NCBI GenBank assembly: GCA_946480995.1
Contig: CAMLMF010000102.1
Coordinates: 1-7,886, forward strand
Direction: 5' to 3'
Length of the DNA stretch: 7,886 bases
Source: an uncultured Bdellovibrio sp.
GTDB lineage: Bacteria; Bdellovibrionota; Bdellovibrionia; Bdellovibrionales; Bdellovibrionaceae
Shown: piece by piece, positions 1 to 5,931 of the stretch
Layout of the letters: the number at the start of each line of letters is the position of its first letter
Position numbering within the stretch: position 1 is the stretch's first letter
Translations under genes and position numbers: made by a program
The notes under the pieces: generated by a model
Database searches by the model: none
What the model saw: the letters and a program-made list of their open reading frames with translations, nothing else
Told to the model about the DNA's origin: nothing

Positions 1-1
1 T

Positions 2-1609
2 TCGACACACGCTGAAGTCTTTGAAAAATCGGGCTATCGCTTAGATTCTGAAGTTTTGTGCGATGGTTTGCCGCAAATTCAAGTCGGCACAAAAGACGGA
101 ACTTGTGTGGGCTTGCTCGCGGGTAAACAAGACGGATTAAAAATGCCTCGTTACGCGGTTCAATCCCCAGAAGGTGTTATTTATGTCACTGAAATGGGTG
201 GTTGGGCTTACGGCAAGGGAACTATCTTTGCGGTTTACCAAGGTAAAGATTCTCAAGGCATCGAAAAGACGGCTGTGGTTAATTTATTCCCGAATAAAAA
301 ACTGACGATGCCCAATGGTATTGTGATGGATCCGGAAGGACGCCTTTATGTGGGGACTCCGACTGGTGTTGTGCGCTTTGCTCCACGGGATACAAAGACG
401 GGACAGTTTAATATCGACGCAGACACGGAAATGGTCGTTAATGATTTCGCGAAATCTATTTTCCGTAAAGACGAATATCTCACAGCTTCAGCTTACAACA
501 CCATTGCGACGAAATTTAAGAATAAACATCCGTTAGTGCAAATAGCCGCGAACAAAGATTTCACCGATTTGTACCTAAATATCGGAGCCCCTTCAGACGA
601 GTGTGACTCTGGCATTAAGACGGTTGACGATAAAGGCAAGTGCATTCAGGCCGAAAGCCCCCTGGCAAGTGCGGCTGTATGGAAAGTGAAAATCAGTGGC
701 GACAAAGAGCGCAAGGTTTTAAGTGTGGCTCCGTTTGCGCGTGGCTTAAGAAACTCAATGGCTTTAGTTGTGCATAAATCGGGAACAGTCATTCAAGGTG
801 AAAATGGCATCGATTTGCCAAGTGAAGATTTACCTTATGAAGAACTTAATGTCCTTGAAGAAGGTAAACACTATGGTTGGCCGTACTGTCATTCCCGTGG
901 CGAAGTGGCTCCGGCATTTAAAGACACAGTTAATCCCGAAGCGTGCTTAAAGCAGTACACGTCACCAAAAATTTTCATGCCGGCACATACGGCTCCGCTG
1001 GGTTTGCTGTATTCACAAAGCGAAAAGCTGCCGATGTATAACGAAAAACTTTTAGTGGGCTGGCATGGTTATCAAAAATACGGTCATCGTATTGTGGCGT
1101 ATCCAGTTAATGAAAAAGGCGTCCCAACAAGCACTGAATACGAAGAAATTGTTTTCGCTTGGAAAGCCCAAGAGGGTGTGCGCCCGCGGGGGGCTCCGAC
1201 AGGTTTAACTGCGTTGAAAGACGGATCTATCCTAATTATGGATGATAAAAATGGCGCCTTGTTGCGTTTATCAAACGGACAAAAGGCAGAGCTTCGTCCC
1301 GAGGACACCGCCATCGGCGGATTTTCAGAAAAAACATTGAAAGCGTTTGAACCCCTGGTGCCGTTTGTGAAAAAGAACTGCACGATGTGCCATGCGCAAT
1401 TTCAAAAAGAAACGGCAAAAGAAATATTAGGCGAAATGCGCGGTACAATGCTGAATCTTTCAAGTCCCACAGAAAGTACCTTCTGGTTGAAACTGAAATC
1501 GCGTCAAATGCCGCCAGAGGCTATGCGCTCGACTCTTGGTTTTCACGACAGCGATTACGAAAAGACACTGCCTGTCGTCGAAGCCTTCATTAAATCCTTG
1601 AACCCGTAA
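2..1609 (+). CDS. PQQ-type sugar/sorbosone dehydrogenase fused to cytochrome c domain (5' partial)
   Basis: The frame is open from the left edge, so the true start lies outside the window; 535 residues are visible and the gene stops at TAA 1607-1609. The long N-terminal part reads as a beta-propeller of the glucose/sorbosone dehydrogenase family: repeated blade-like stretches such as PRYAVQSPEGVIYVTEMGGW and MPNGIVMDPEGRLYVG, then EELN (839-850) and GKHYGWP (863-883), which match the family's DELN...G.NYGWP signature. An insert near 596-645 carries paired cysteines. The C-terminal ~90 residues hold a haem c site CTMCH (1379-1393) and a QMPP segment whose Met (1508-1510) is a likely distal ligand. 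Family knowledge: such enzymes oxidise sugars or related alcohols with PQQ and pass electrons to cytochrome c; the fusion would make transfer internal. Haem c attachment implies periplasmic location, though the signal peptide is not visible. The substrate cannot be inferred. Confidence 0.82.
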   Translation, partial: STHAEVFEKSGYRLDSEVLCDGLPQIQVGTKDGTCVGLLAGKQDGLKMPRYAVQSPEGVIYVTEMGGWAYGKGTIFAVYQGKDSQGIEKTAVVNLFPNKKLTMPNGIVMDPEGRLYVGTPTGVVRFAPRDTKTGQFNIDADTEMVVNDFAKSIFRKDEYLTASAYNTIATKFKNKHPLVQIAANKDFTDLYLNIGAPSDECDSGIKTVDDKGKCIQAESPLASAAVWKVKISGDKERKVLSVAPFARGLRNSMALVVHKSGTVIQGENGIDLPSEDLPYEELNVLEEGKHYGWPYCHSRGEVAPAFKDTVNPEACLKQYTSPKIFMPAHTAPLGLLYSQSEKLPMYNEKLLVGWHGYQKYGHRIVAYPVNEKGVPTSTEYEEIVFAWKAQEGVRPRGAPTGLTALKDGSILIMDDKNGALLRLSNGQKAELRPEDTAIGGFSEKTLKAFEPLVPFVKKNCTMCHAQFQKETAKEILGEMRGTMLNLSSPTESTFWLKLKSRQMPPEAMRSTLGFHDSDYEKTLPVVEAFIKSLNP

Positions 1610-1625
1610 AGTCTTTATCTAGAAT
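1598..1625 (+). promoter_or_regulatory. Possible promoter for the S9A peptidase gene
   Basis: TTGAAC (1598-1603) and TAGAAT (1620-1625) are separated by 16 bases, giving 4/6 and 5/6 matches to sigma-70-type boxes. The -35 box overlaps the last codons of the upstream dehydrogenase gene. Initiation would fall near 1632, inside the hairpin that precedes the peptidase start. This is a consensus match only. Confidence 0.3.
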
Positions 1626-1651
1626 GGACTTCTGCTGAAGGGGTCCATTCT
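1621..1651 (+). promoter_or_regulatory. Hairpin covering the first ribosome-binding site of the peptidase gene
   Basis: AGAATGGAC (1621-1629) is perfectly repeated in inverse as GTCCATTCT (1643-1651). Two G-U pairs and two further Watson-Crick pairs extend the stem to 1633/1639, leaving a 5-base loop. The 3' arm contains the AGGGG Shine-Dalgarno sequence and ends one base before ATG 1652. There is no T-run after it on either strand, so it is not a typical intrinsic terminator. A translation-blocking or attenuating role is inferred from position. Confidence 0.55.
1637..1643 (+). promoter_or_regulatory. Shine-Dalgarno site for the upstream (lipoprotein) start
   Basis: GAAGGGG lies 8 bases before ATG 1652. 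It is a good match to the anti-SD sequence, but most of it is paired in the 1621-1651 hairpin when the whole stem is transcribed. Confidence 0.55.
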
Positions 1652-3766
1652 ATGAATCTTGCAAAGTCATTGCTGCTAGTTCCTTTTATTTTAATCAGCT
1701 GTAAAACTAAAATCGTACAGGAGAAAGTCATGGCCAGTGAACATGATGATGCATATCTATGGTTAGAAGAAGTCGAAGGTGAAAAAGCGATCAGGTTTGC
1801 CAACGACGAAAGTGCTAAAAGTCTTCAGCGTCTAAAGAAAAATTCTTTTTTTAATAAAATCGAAAGTGAAGCACGCCAAGTGATTTTGGCGAAAGATCGG
1901 GTTCCGACTGTGGAACTTATGAACGGCGAACTTTATAATTTTTGGCAGGACAATGTTCACGTGCGCGGGGTCTATCGTAAAACGTCTTTAGAAAGTTACA
2001 AAAGTAACAATCCCCAATGGGAAGTCCTTTTGGATTTGGATGCCTTAGCCAAAGAAGAAAATGAAAACTGGGTGTGGCAAGGAGTGACGGAACTTCCTCC
2101 AAGTTTTGAGTTAGGAATTGTCTATCTGTCCCGGGGCGGAAAAGACGCCACTGTAGCCCGAGAATTTAATTTTAAAACAAAGCAATTTGTGAAGGGTGGC
2201 TTCGAGTTGCCAGAAGCTAAGGGCTTTATTTCTTGGAAGGATCAAGACACCGTTTATGTCGGAACCGATTTTGGTCCTGGTTCTTTAACAGAAGCCGGAT
2301 ATCCTCGTGTCGTTAAAGAGTGGAAGCGAGGAACTCCCTTAGCCAGCGCAAAGCTGGTGCATGAAGCGACCTCTCAGGATATGTCGGCAAGAACTTGGGT
2401 GAATTTTGGTAAAGAGAAGAGCTACATTATTCATTCTCGCCGTCTTGGTTTTTATGCTGGTATGAATTGGTATGAAGATAGCAACGGTGTAAGAACCAAA
2501 TTGCCGATGCCGGATGACGCCGAATTAAATTCAATCTTTAAAGACTATTTTCTTTTTAGCCTGCGCTCGGATCTGGGTAAGTTCAAAGCCGGCAGTTTGG
2601 TAGCGTTGCCGTTAGAGCATATTGGCAAAGGTGAAAAGGCCCAAGAATATTTGCAGTTGGTGTTTGCTCCGACGGATAAAAAATTTCTAACGTGGGCGGT
2701 GGCCTCTGAAAACCACCTTTTGCTCTTAACGATGGATAATGTTCTTTCAAAAATTGTGAAGGTCACACTGAAAGGACCACACCAATGGCACCAGCAGGAA
2801 GTCAGTCTTGGCCAAAATGGCATGACCACGTTGACTGGTGTTGAATGGGGTACGGATCGTTACCTTGCCTCTTATCAGGATTTTTTGACGCCGCAGACGA
2901 CGTACTTGCTGTCAGCTAATGATACTAAAAACTCTGCGCAAGTTCTTAAGAAATCCCCGGCGCGTTTTCAGTCGCAAGATTTAGAAGTTCAGCGCTACGA
3001 AGCCACCAGCGCTGACGGAACTAAGATCCCGTATTTTCTGGTCGGAAAAAAGGGCATGAAATTGAACGGGAAAAATCCCACACTGCTGTATGGATACGGG
3101 GGATTTGAAATCCCGATGCAGCCAAACTATGCGGGACTTGTTGGAAAGCTATGGTTGGAAAAAGGCGGCGTGTACGTACTTGCCAACTTGCGCGGCGGAG
3201 GAGAGTTCGGACCCAACTGGCATAAGGCAGCTCTTAAAGAAAATCGCCCCAAAGTATATCAGGATTTTATTGCGATCTCTGAAGACTTGATCGCTAAGAA
3301 GGTCACTTCGCCAGCTCATCTAGGTATAAAGGGGGGATCCAACGGCGGACTTTTAACCGGCGCCACGGTGGTTTTGCGCCCCGATTTGTTTAATGCAGTT
3401 TTAGTGCAAGTGCCATTGTTAGATATGCTTCGTTATCACAAGCTTTTAGCTGGGGCGAGCTGGATGGATGAATACGGAAATCCAGATGATCCGAAAATCC
3501 GCGAAGTAATTTTAAAGTATTCTCCTTATCAGAACGTCAAAGCGACCGAGAAATATCCAGAGATATTTTTCATGACAAGTACCAAAGACGACCGCGTTCA
3601 CCCGGGGCATGCGCGCAAGATGTACGCGAAAATGCAAGAGCAAGGTCACTCTGTGATGTACTATGAAAACACTGAGGGCGGTCATGGACGCTCAGCAAAC
3701 TTAGAGCAATCGATTTTGTGGAGCTCTTTAGAGTTCTCGTATCTTTGGGAAAAGCTGGGCGGCTAA
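1652..3766 (+). CDS. Prolyl oligopeptidase family (S9A) serine peptidase, putative lipoprotein
   Basis: The 704-residue product has the usual length for prolyl oligopeptidase. It begins with a lipoprotein signal, a hydrophobic stretch ending in lipobox LIS-Cys17; Lys follows the Cys, so no Asp inner-membrane retention residue is seen. DDAYLWLEEVEGEKA (residues 31-45) is the standard S9A N-terminal motif. A propeller covers the middle (~80-420) and an alpha/beta hydrolase domain the rest. The triad is complete: Ser563 in GGSNGG, Asp646 in KDDRVHP, His678 in EGGHGRS. Arg648 and Trp604 match the P2-carbonyl and proline-pocket residues of porcine enzyme (Arg643, Trp595), supporting post-proline cleavage of short peptides. 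ATG 1652 is chosen because it encodes the signal peptide; ATG 1730 (Met27), also with a strong SD, would give a cytosolic form beginning just before the S9A domain. The stop overlaps the convergent receiver-CNB gene. Confidence 0.93.
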   Translation: MNLAKSLLLVPFILISCKTKIVQEKVMASEHDDAYLWLEEVEGEKAIRFANDESAKSLQRLKKNSFFNKIESEARQVILAKDRVPTVELMNGELYNFWQDNVHVRGVYRKTSLESYKSNNPQWEVLLDLDALAKEENENWVWQGVTELPPSFELGIVYLSRGGKDATVAREFNFKTKQFVKGGFELPEAKGFISWKDQDTVYVGTDFGPGSLTEAGYPRVVKEWKRGTPLASAKLVHEATSQDMSARTWVNFGKEKSYIIHSRRLGFYAGMNWYEDSNGVRTKLPMPDDAELNSIFKDYFLFSLRSDLGKFKAGSLVALPLEHIGKGEKAQEYLQLVFAPTDKKFLTWAVASENHLLLLTMDNVLSKIVKVTLKGPHQWHQQEVSLGQNGMTTLTGVEWGTDRYLASYQDFLTPQTTYLLSANDTKNSAQVLKKSPARFQSQDLEVQRYEATSADGTKIPYFLVGKKGMKLNGKNPTLLYGYGGFEIPMQPNYAGLVGKLWLEKGGVYVLANLRGGGEFGPNWHKAALKENRPKVYQDFIAISEDLIAKKVTSPAHLGIKGGSNGGLLTGATVVLRPDLFNAVLVQVPLLDMLRYHKLLAGASWMDEYGNPDDPKIREVILKYSPYQNVKATEKYPEIFFMTSTKDDRVHPGHARKMYAKMQEQGHSVMYYENTEGGHGRSANLEQSILWSSLEFSYLWEKLGG
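1719..1732 (+). promoter_or_regulatory. Internal Shine-Dalgarno and second in-frame start of the peptidase gene
   Basis: AGGAG (1719-1723) sits 6 bases before ATG 1730, which is in frame with the peptidase. The protein from this ATG starts MASEHDDAYLWLEEV, the normal N-terminus of a soluble prolyl oligopeptidase. Use of this start would remove the lipoprotein signal. The site and frame are seen directly; use is inferred. Confidence 0.5.
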
Positions 3767-4533
3767 CTAGTCAGTGCCTTATTCGCACGCTTCAAGCGGG
3801 AAGAAAGTGTTTTTACCAGCGCTTTGGCCCAGGATGGGCGTGTGAAGATCACGTTATCTAACGAATCATTAGGAATCGCGATCAGCTCTACTTCGGTGAT
3901 GGCTTCAACAGTGGCCGAACGCAGGTCGCGATTAAAGTGACCCATCTCGCCGACGAATTCTCCGGCCATGATTTCACCTAAAGTCACTTTGTCGCCGTCA
4001 TTGCCGGCGCAATACGCGCGCAAAGAGCCTTTTTTTACAATATATGCGAGCTCCGTACTGTCGCCTTCTTTGAATAAAACTTCGCCCGGTTGCAGTTGTT
4101 TTAATTCGTATTGTGAAGGCTTTTCTGCCTTGGTGGCAGAGGCATTGCGGGGCGCGATCACCTTGGATACGCAATCCACTAAGGCTTGATCGCGGTCCGG
4201 CTCCGTTAAAAATTGAATACGGCCCGAGGCGACTTCATTTGGGAAGGAATCATGGTCCGCGACGTAAGAAATAATGATGATCGAAATATCGTTGTTATTT
4301 TTTTCGCGCAGAATTTTTCCGACGATTTCGATGCCAGAAGATTTTGGCAAATACTCGTCGACTAAAATAACTTTGGGATGAACGTTGTCGATTTTGTATT
4401 TGGCTTCAAACCATTCAGCACCGTGAAAGATAGAGCAGTTTTCGAAATGACGGTTCAGCGTGTCCGTGCATTTTTGGATGCGGATTTTATCACCACTGAT
4501 AATCAAAACGGTGTTCTTTTTATCCTGTCCCAC
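3763..4533 (-). CDS. Receiver-like domain fused to cyclic-nucleotide-binding domain
   Basis: This 256-residue protein starts at GTG 4533-4531, with AGGAAGG 5 bases upstream, and ends at TAG 3765-3763. Residues ~8-125 resemble a response-regulator receiver: VILVDEYLP gives the phospho-acceptor position Asp59. However, the first-strand acidic pair is replaced (LIISGDK keeps only Asp15) and the conserved Lys before Pro is Glu111 (FLTEP), so phosphorylation is doubtful. Residues ~140-250 form a CRP-type cNMP-binding domain: FKEGD (154-158), then GEFVGEM...RSATV, with Glu196 and Arg205-Ser206 matching CRP Glu72 and Arg82-Ser83, the ribose and phosphate contacts. Ligand binding therefore looks possible; cAMP versus cGMP cannot be told. 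No helix-turn-helix or enzymatic output follows, so it probably works through protein contacts or dimerisation. It lies downstream of pcnB on the same strand, 144 bases away. Confidence 0.85.
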   Translation of the reverse strand: MGQDKKNTVLIISGDKIRIQKCTDTLNRHFENCSIFHGAEWFEAKYKIDNVHPKVILVDEYLPKSSGIEIVGKILREKNNNDISIIIISYVADHDSFPNEVASGRIQFLTEPDRDQALVDCVSKVIAPRNASATKAEKPSQYELKQLQPGEVLFKEGDSTELAYIVKKGSLRAYCAGNDGDKVTLGEIMAGEFVGEMGHFNRDLRSATVEAITEVELIAIPNDSLDNVIFTRPSWAKALVKTLSSRLKRANKALTS

Positions 4534-4538
4534 GTAAA

Positions 4539-4545
4539 CCTTCCT
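4539..4545 (-). promoter_or_regulatory. Shine-Dalgarno supporting the GTG start of the receiver-CNB gene
   Basis: On the minus strand AGGAAGG ends 5 bases before GTG 4533. No ATG offers an equally good position, and the receiver's first strand begins eight residues in, so this site decides the start. Confidence 0.65.
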
Positions 4546-4548
4546 TGG

Positions 4549-4561
4549 ACGTCACCGACGT
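4549..4561. repeat. Short inverted repeat upstream of the receiver-CNB ribosome site
   Basis: ACGTC-ACC-GACGT is a perfect 5-bp inverted repeat with a 3-base centre, ending 3 bases from the Shine-Dalgarno sequence on its upstream side. It could be a small operator half-site pair or a mini-hairpin in the leader. The size is small enough for chance. Confidence 0.3.
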
Positions 4562-4601
4562 GTACGAAATTGGAACGACATCCTAACGGCTTAATATAAT
4601 G

Positions 4602-4630
4602 ATTATCTTATAGTCAGACCGACACCGCAA
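4602..4630 (-). promoter_or_regulatory. Possible promoter for the receiver-CNB gene
   Basis: On the minus strand, TTGCGG (4630-4625) and GATAAT (4607-4602) are spaced by 17 bases: a 5/6 -10 box with a weak 3/6 -35. Initiation would be near 4595, giving a leader of about 60 bases that includes the 4549-4561 inverted repeat. The rest of the 144-base gap (4534-4677) holds AT-rich sequence and no gene; no clear terminator for pcnB was seen there. Confidence 0.4.
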
Positions 4631-4677
4631 GAAAGTGCGTGGAATTTGATTTGACTGTATCAACTTGGGACGGAAGC

Positions 4678-5883
4678 TTAAGCGTTTCCGCCAACTTGGT
4701 ATTTTTGCACCTGTTGATTCCAGAACTGCACTTGGGACGCAGAAAGCGAGTAATCCATCGCTGATAGTTTCAGGGCCAAATCAAAGGTGTCGTTTTGCAC
4801 GAAAGCCGCCTGGCGACGCTCGCCTTTGCGAGAATAAGTATCGATGCGGTGAAGGCCTTGCATGATGTGCAGTGCTTTAAAGAAAATCGCCGCTTCAAGT
4901 TTAAAGATCCCCATCTCATCACGCATGAACTGTGCAAGGCGCGGGTCCACAGCAAGCTCTTCGTGATTCCAAGGGTCTTCGCCGTATTGGGCTTTTAAGA
5001 AAGCCATCATAAAGCCTGCGAACAACTCTGTCGGATTGGCTTTATCAATGCGCGCGGAACCAATGCGGGCTAAGTGAATTTCAAAGATCTCCATTTTAGC
5101 GGGATCCATGAACACGTTGTGCAAGCCAGGTAAGATGTGCTCCATGATGTGCAGATCAAACAGCTCCATAAACGCACGATGTGGTTCATCCAGCCGTAAG
5201 AACTTAAGCCACTCTTCACGACGACGAGGCAAGACGGATTTTTTTAACTCAACACTGCATTCAGCAATTGCCGAACGCATGGTGGATTCAATTGAAAAAT
5301 GCAATTTATGCGACAAGCGAATCGCACGTAAAATACGAATCGGATCTTCGATGAAGCGATCTTTCGGATTGCCGATCATGCGCAAGATGCGATCTTGGAT
5401 GTCTTGAATACCGCCGCAGTGGTCGATCAATTTGTGTTTTACCGGATCATAGAAAACAGCGTTGGCAGTAAAGTCGCGGCGTTGCGCGTCCTCTTCAACA
5501 GTTCCAAAGTAATTGTCACCATCGACAGTTTCGTCACCTAAGGCGACCAGCTCTTCCGCAGAGACATTTCGACGGAAAGTGGCGATCTCGAACTGTTGAT
5601 CCCCACGTTTTGCTAAAACTAATTTGAAACGACGGCCGATGACATAAGCGTTGGCGACTTTTTTACGAACTTGATTCGGCAAAGCATTGGTCGCGATGTC
5701 GAAATCTTTAGGGTGAATGCCCGCTAGCAAATCGCGCACGCAACCACCGACAAGGTAAGTCTCAAAGCCCGCATCTTGGAGGCTTTTTACAATTCGGAGG
5801 GCATAGTTGTCGATCCAGTCCTCATGGAGCTGGGGCTTTTGCTGTGGTGTCATCATTGACGCTGAATCTACATCCCTTCGCAT
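4678..5883 (-). CDS. pcnB: Poly(A) polymerase (class II nucleotidyltransferase)
   Basis: PcnB adds 3' poly(A) tails to RNA, promoting decay. Counting from ATG 5883, the product is 401 residues. The nucleotidyltransferase core is complete: LVGGCVRDLL (~44-53), metal-binding DFD (Asp60/Asp62), EEDAQRRDFTANA (~130-142) and GNPKDRFIEDPIRILRAIR (~171-189). The segment VIGRRFKLVLA with downstream FEIATFRRN follows the poly(A)-polymerase rather than CCA-adding signature, although the usual His after GRRF-x-L-x is Leu here. The C-terminal part aligns by eye with E. coli PcnB to its RRQAAF...Q region, but the long basic tail of the 465-residue E. coli protein is missing. Start choice is uncertain: TTG 5886 directly precedes ATG 5883, ATG 5856/5853 are also in frame, and none has a good SD. 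It is divergent from the hydrolase; a CCA-adding enzyme is the less likely alternative. Confidence 0.9.
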   Translation of the reverse strand: MRRDVDSASMMTPQQKPQLHEDWIDNYALRIVKSLQDAGFETYLVGGCVRDLLAGIHPKDFDIATNALPNQVRKKVANAYVIGRRFKLVLAKRGDQQFEIATFRRNVSAEELVALGDETVDGDNYFGTVEEDAQRRDFTANAVFYDPVKHKLIDHCGGIQDIQDRILRMIGNPKDRFIEDPIRILRAIRLSHKLHFSIESTMRSAIAECSVELKKSVLPRRREEWLKFLRLDEPHRAFMELFDLHIMEHILPGLHNVFMDPAKMEIFEIHLARIGSARIDKANPTELFAGFMMAFLKAQYGEDPWNHEELAVDPRLAQFMRDEMGIFKLEAAIFFKALHIMQGLHRIDTYSRKGERRQAAFVQNDTFDLALKLSAMDYSLSASQVQFWNQQVQKYQVGGNA

Positions 5884-5896
5884 CAAAATTCAAATG

Positions 5897-5925
5897 TTGT
5901 TGAGGGCTTTTCTGGGGAGTATAAA
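5897..5925 (+). promoter_or_regulatory. Possible promoter for the alpha/beta hydrolase, with leaderless geometry
   Basis: TTGTTG (5897-5902) and TATAAA (5920-5925) are exactly 17 bases apart (3/6 and 5/6 matches). The predicted first transcribed base falls at or next to ATG 5932, so this transcript would have almost no leader. GGGGAG (5914-5919) could alternatively be a Shine-Dalgarno, but it is 12 bases from the ATG and would not be in such a transcript. Confidence 0.4.
5918..5923 (-). promoter_or_regulatory. Possible -10 box for pcnB
   Basis: The minus strand reads TATACT here, about 35 bases before the pcnB ATG, with no convincing -35 box. It overlaps the TATAAA box read on the plus strand, so the two divergent genes could share one melting region. 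Weak evidence. Confidence 0.25.
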
Positions 5926-5931
5926 AAAAGC

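Noticed and set aside
1621..1651. The hairpin after the dehydrogenase as an intrinsic terminator
   Set aside because: No U-tract follows on the plus strand and none on the minus strand, and the next gene's start codon abuts the stem.
3331..3336. Run of six G in the codons for the catalytic GGSNGG loop as a phase-variation tract
   Set aside because: Six bases is short for slippage control, the frame is intact, and Gly-Gly codons explain it.
4571..4600. Plus-strand promoter-like pair TTGGAA and TATAAT before 4600
   Set aside because: The spacer is 19 bases and there is no plus-strand gene downstream; both genes here are on the minus strand, so the match is probably due to AT-rich sequence.
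4671..4690. Imperfect inverted repeat at the end of pcnB as a terminator
   Set aside because: About 7 pairs including a G-U wobble, overlapping the coding end, and no T-run follows on the minus strand.
5108..5407. Plus-strand 99-codon open frame inside pcnB
   Set aside because: It is antisense to conserved PcnB sequence and its translation has no domain-like pattern.
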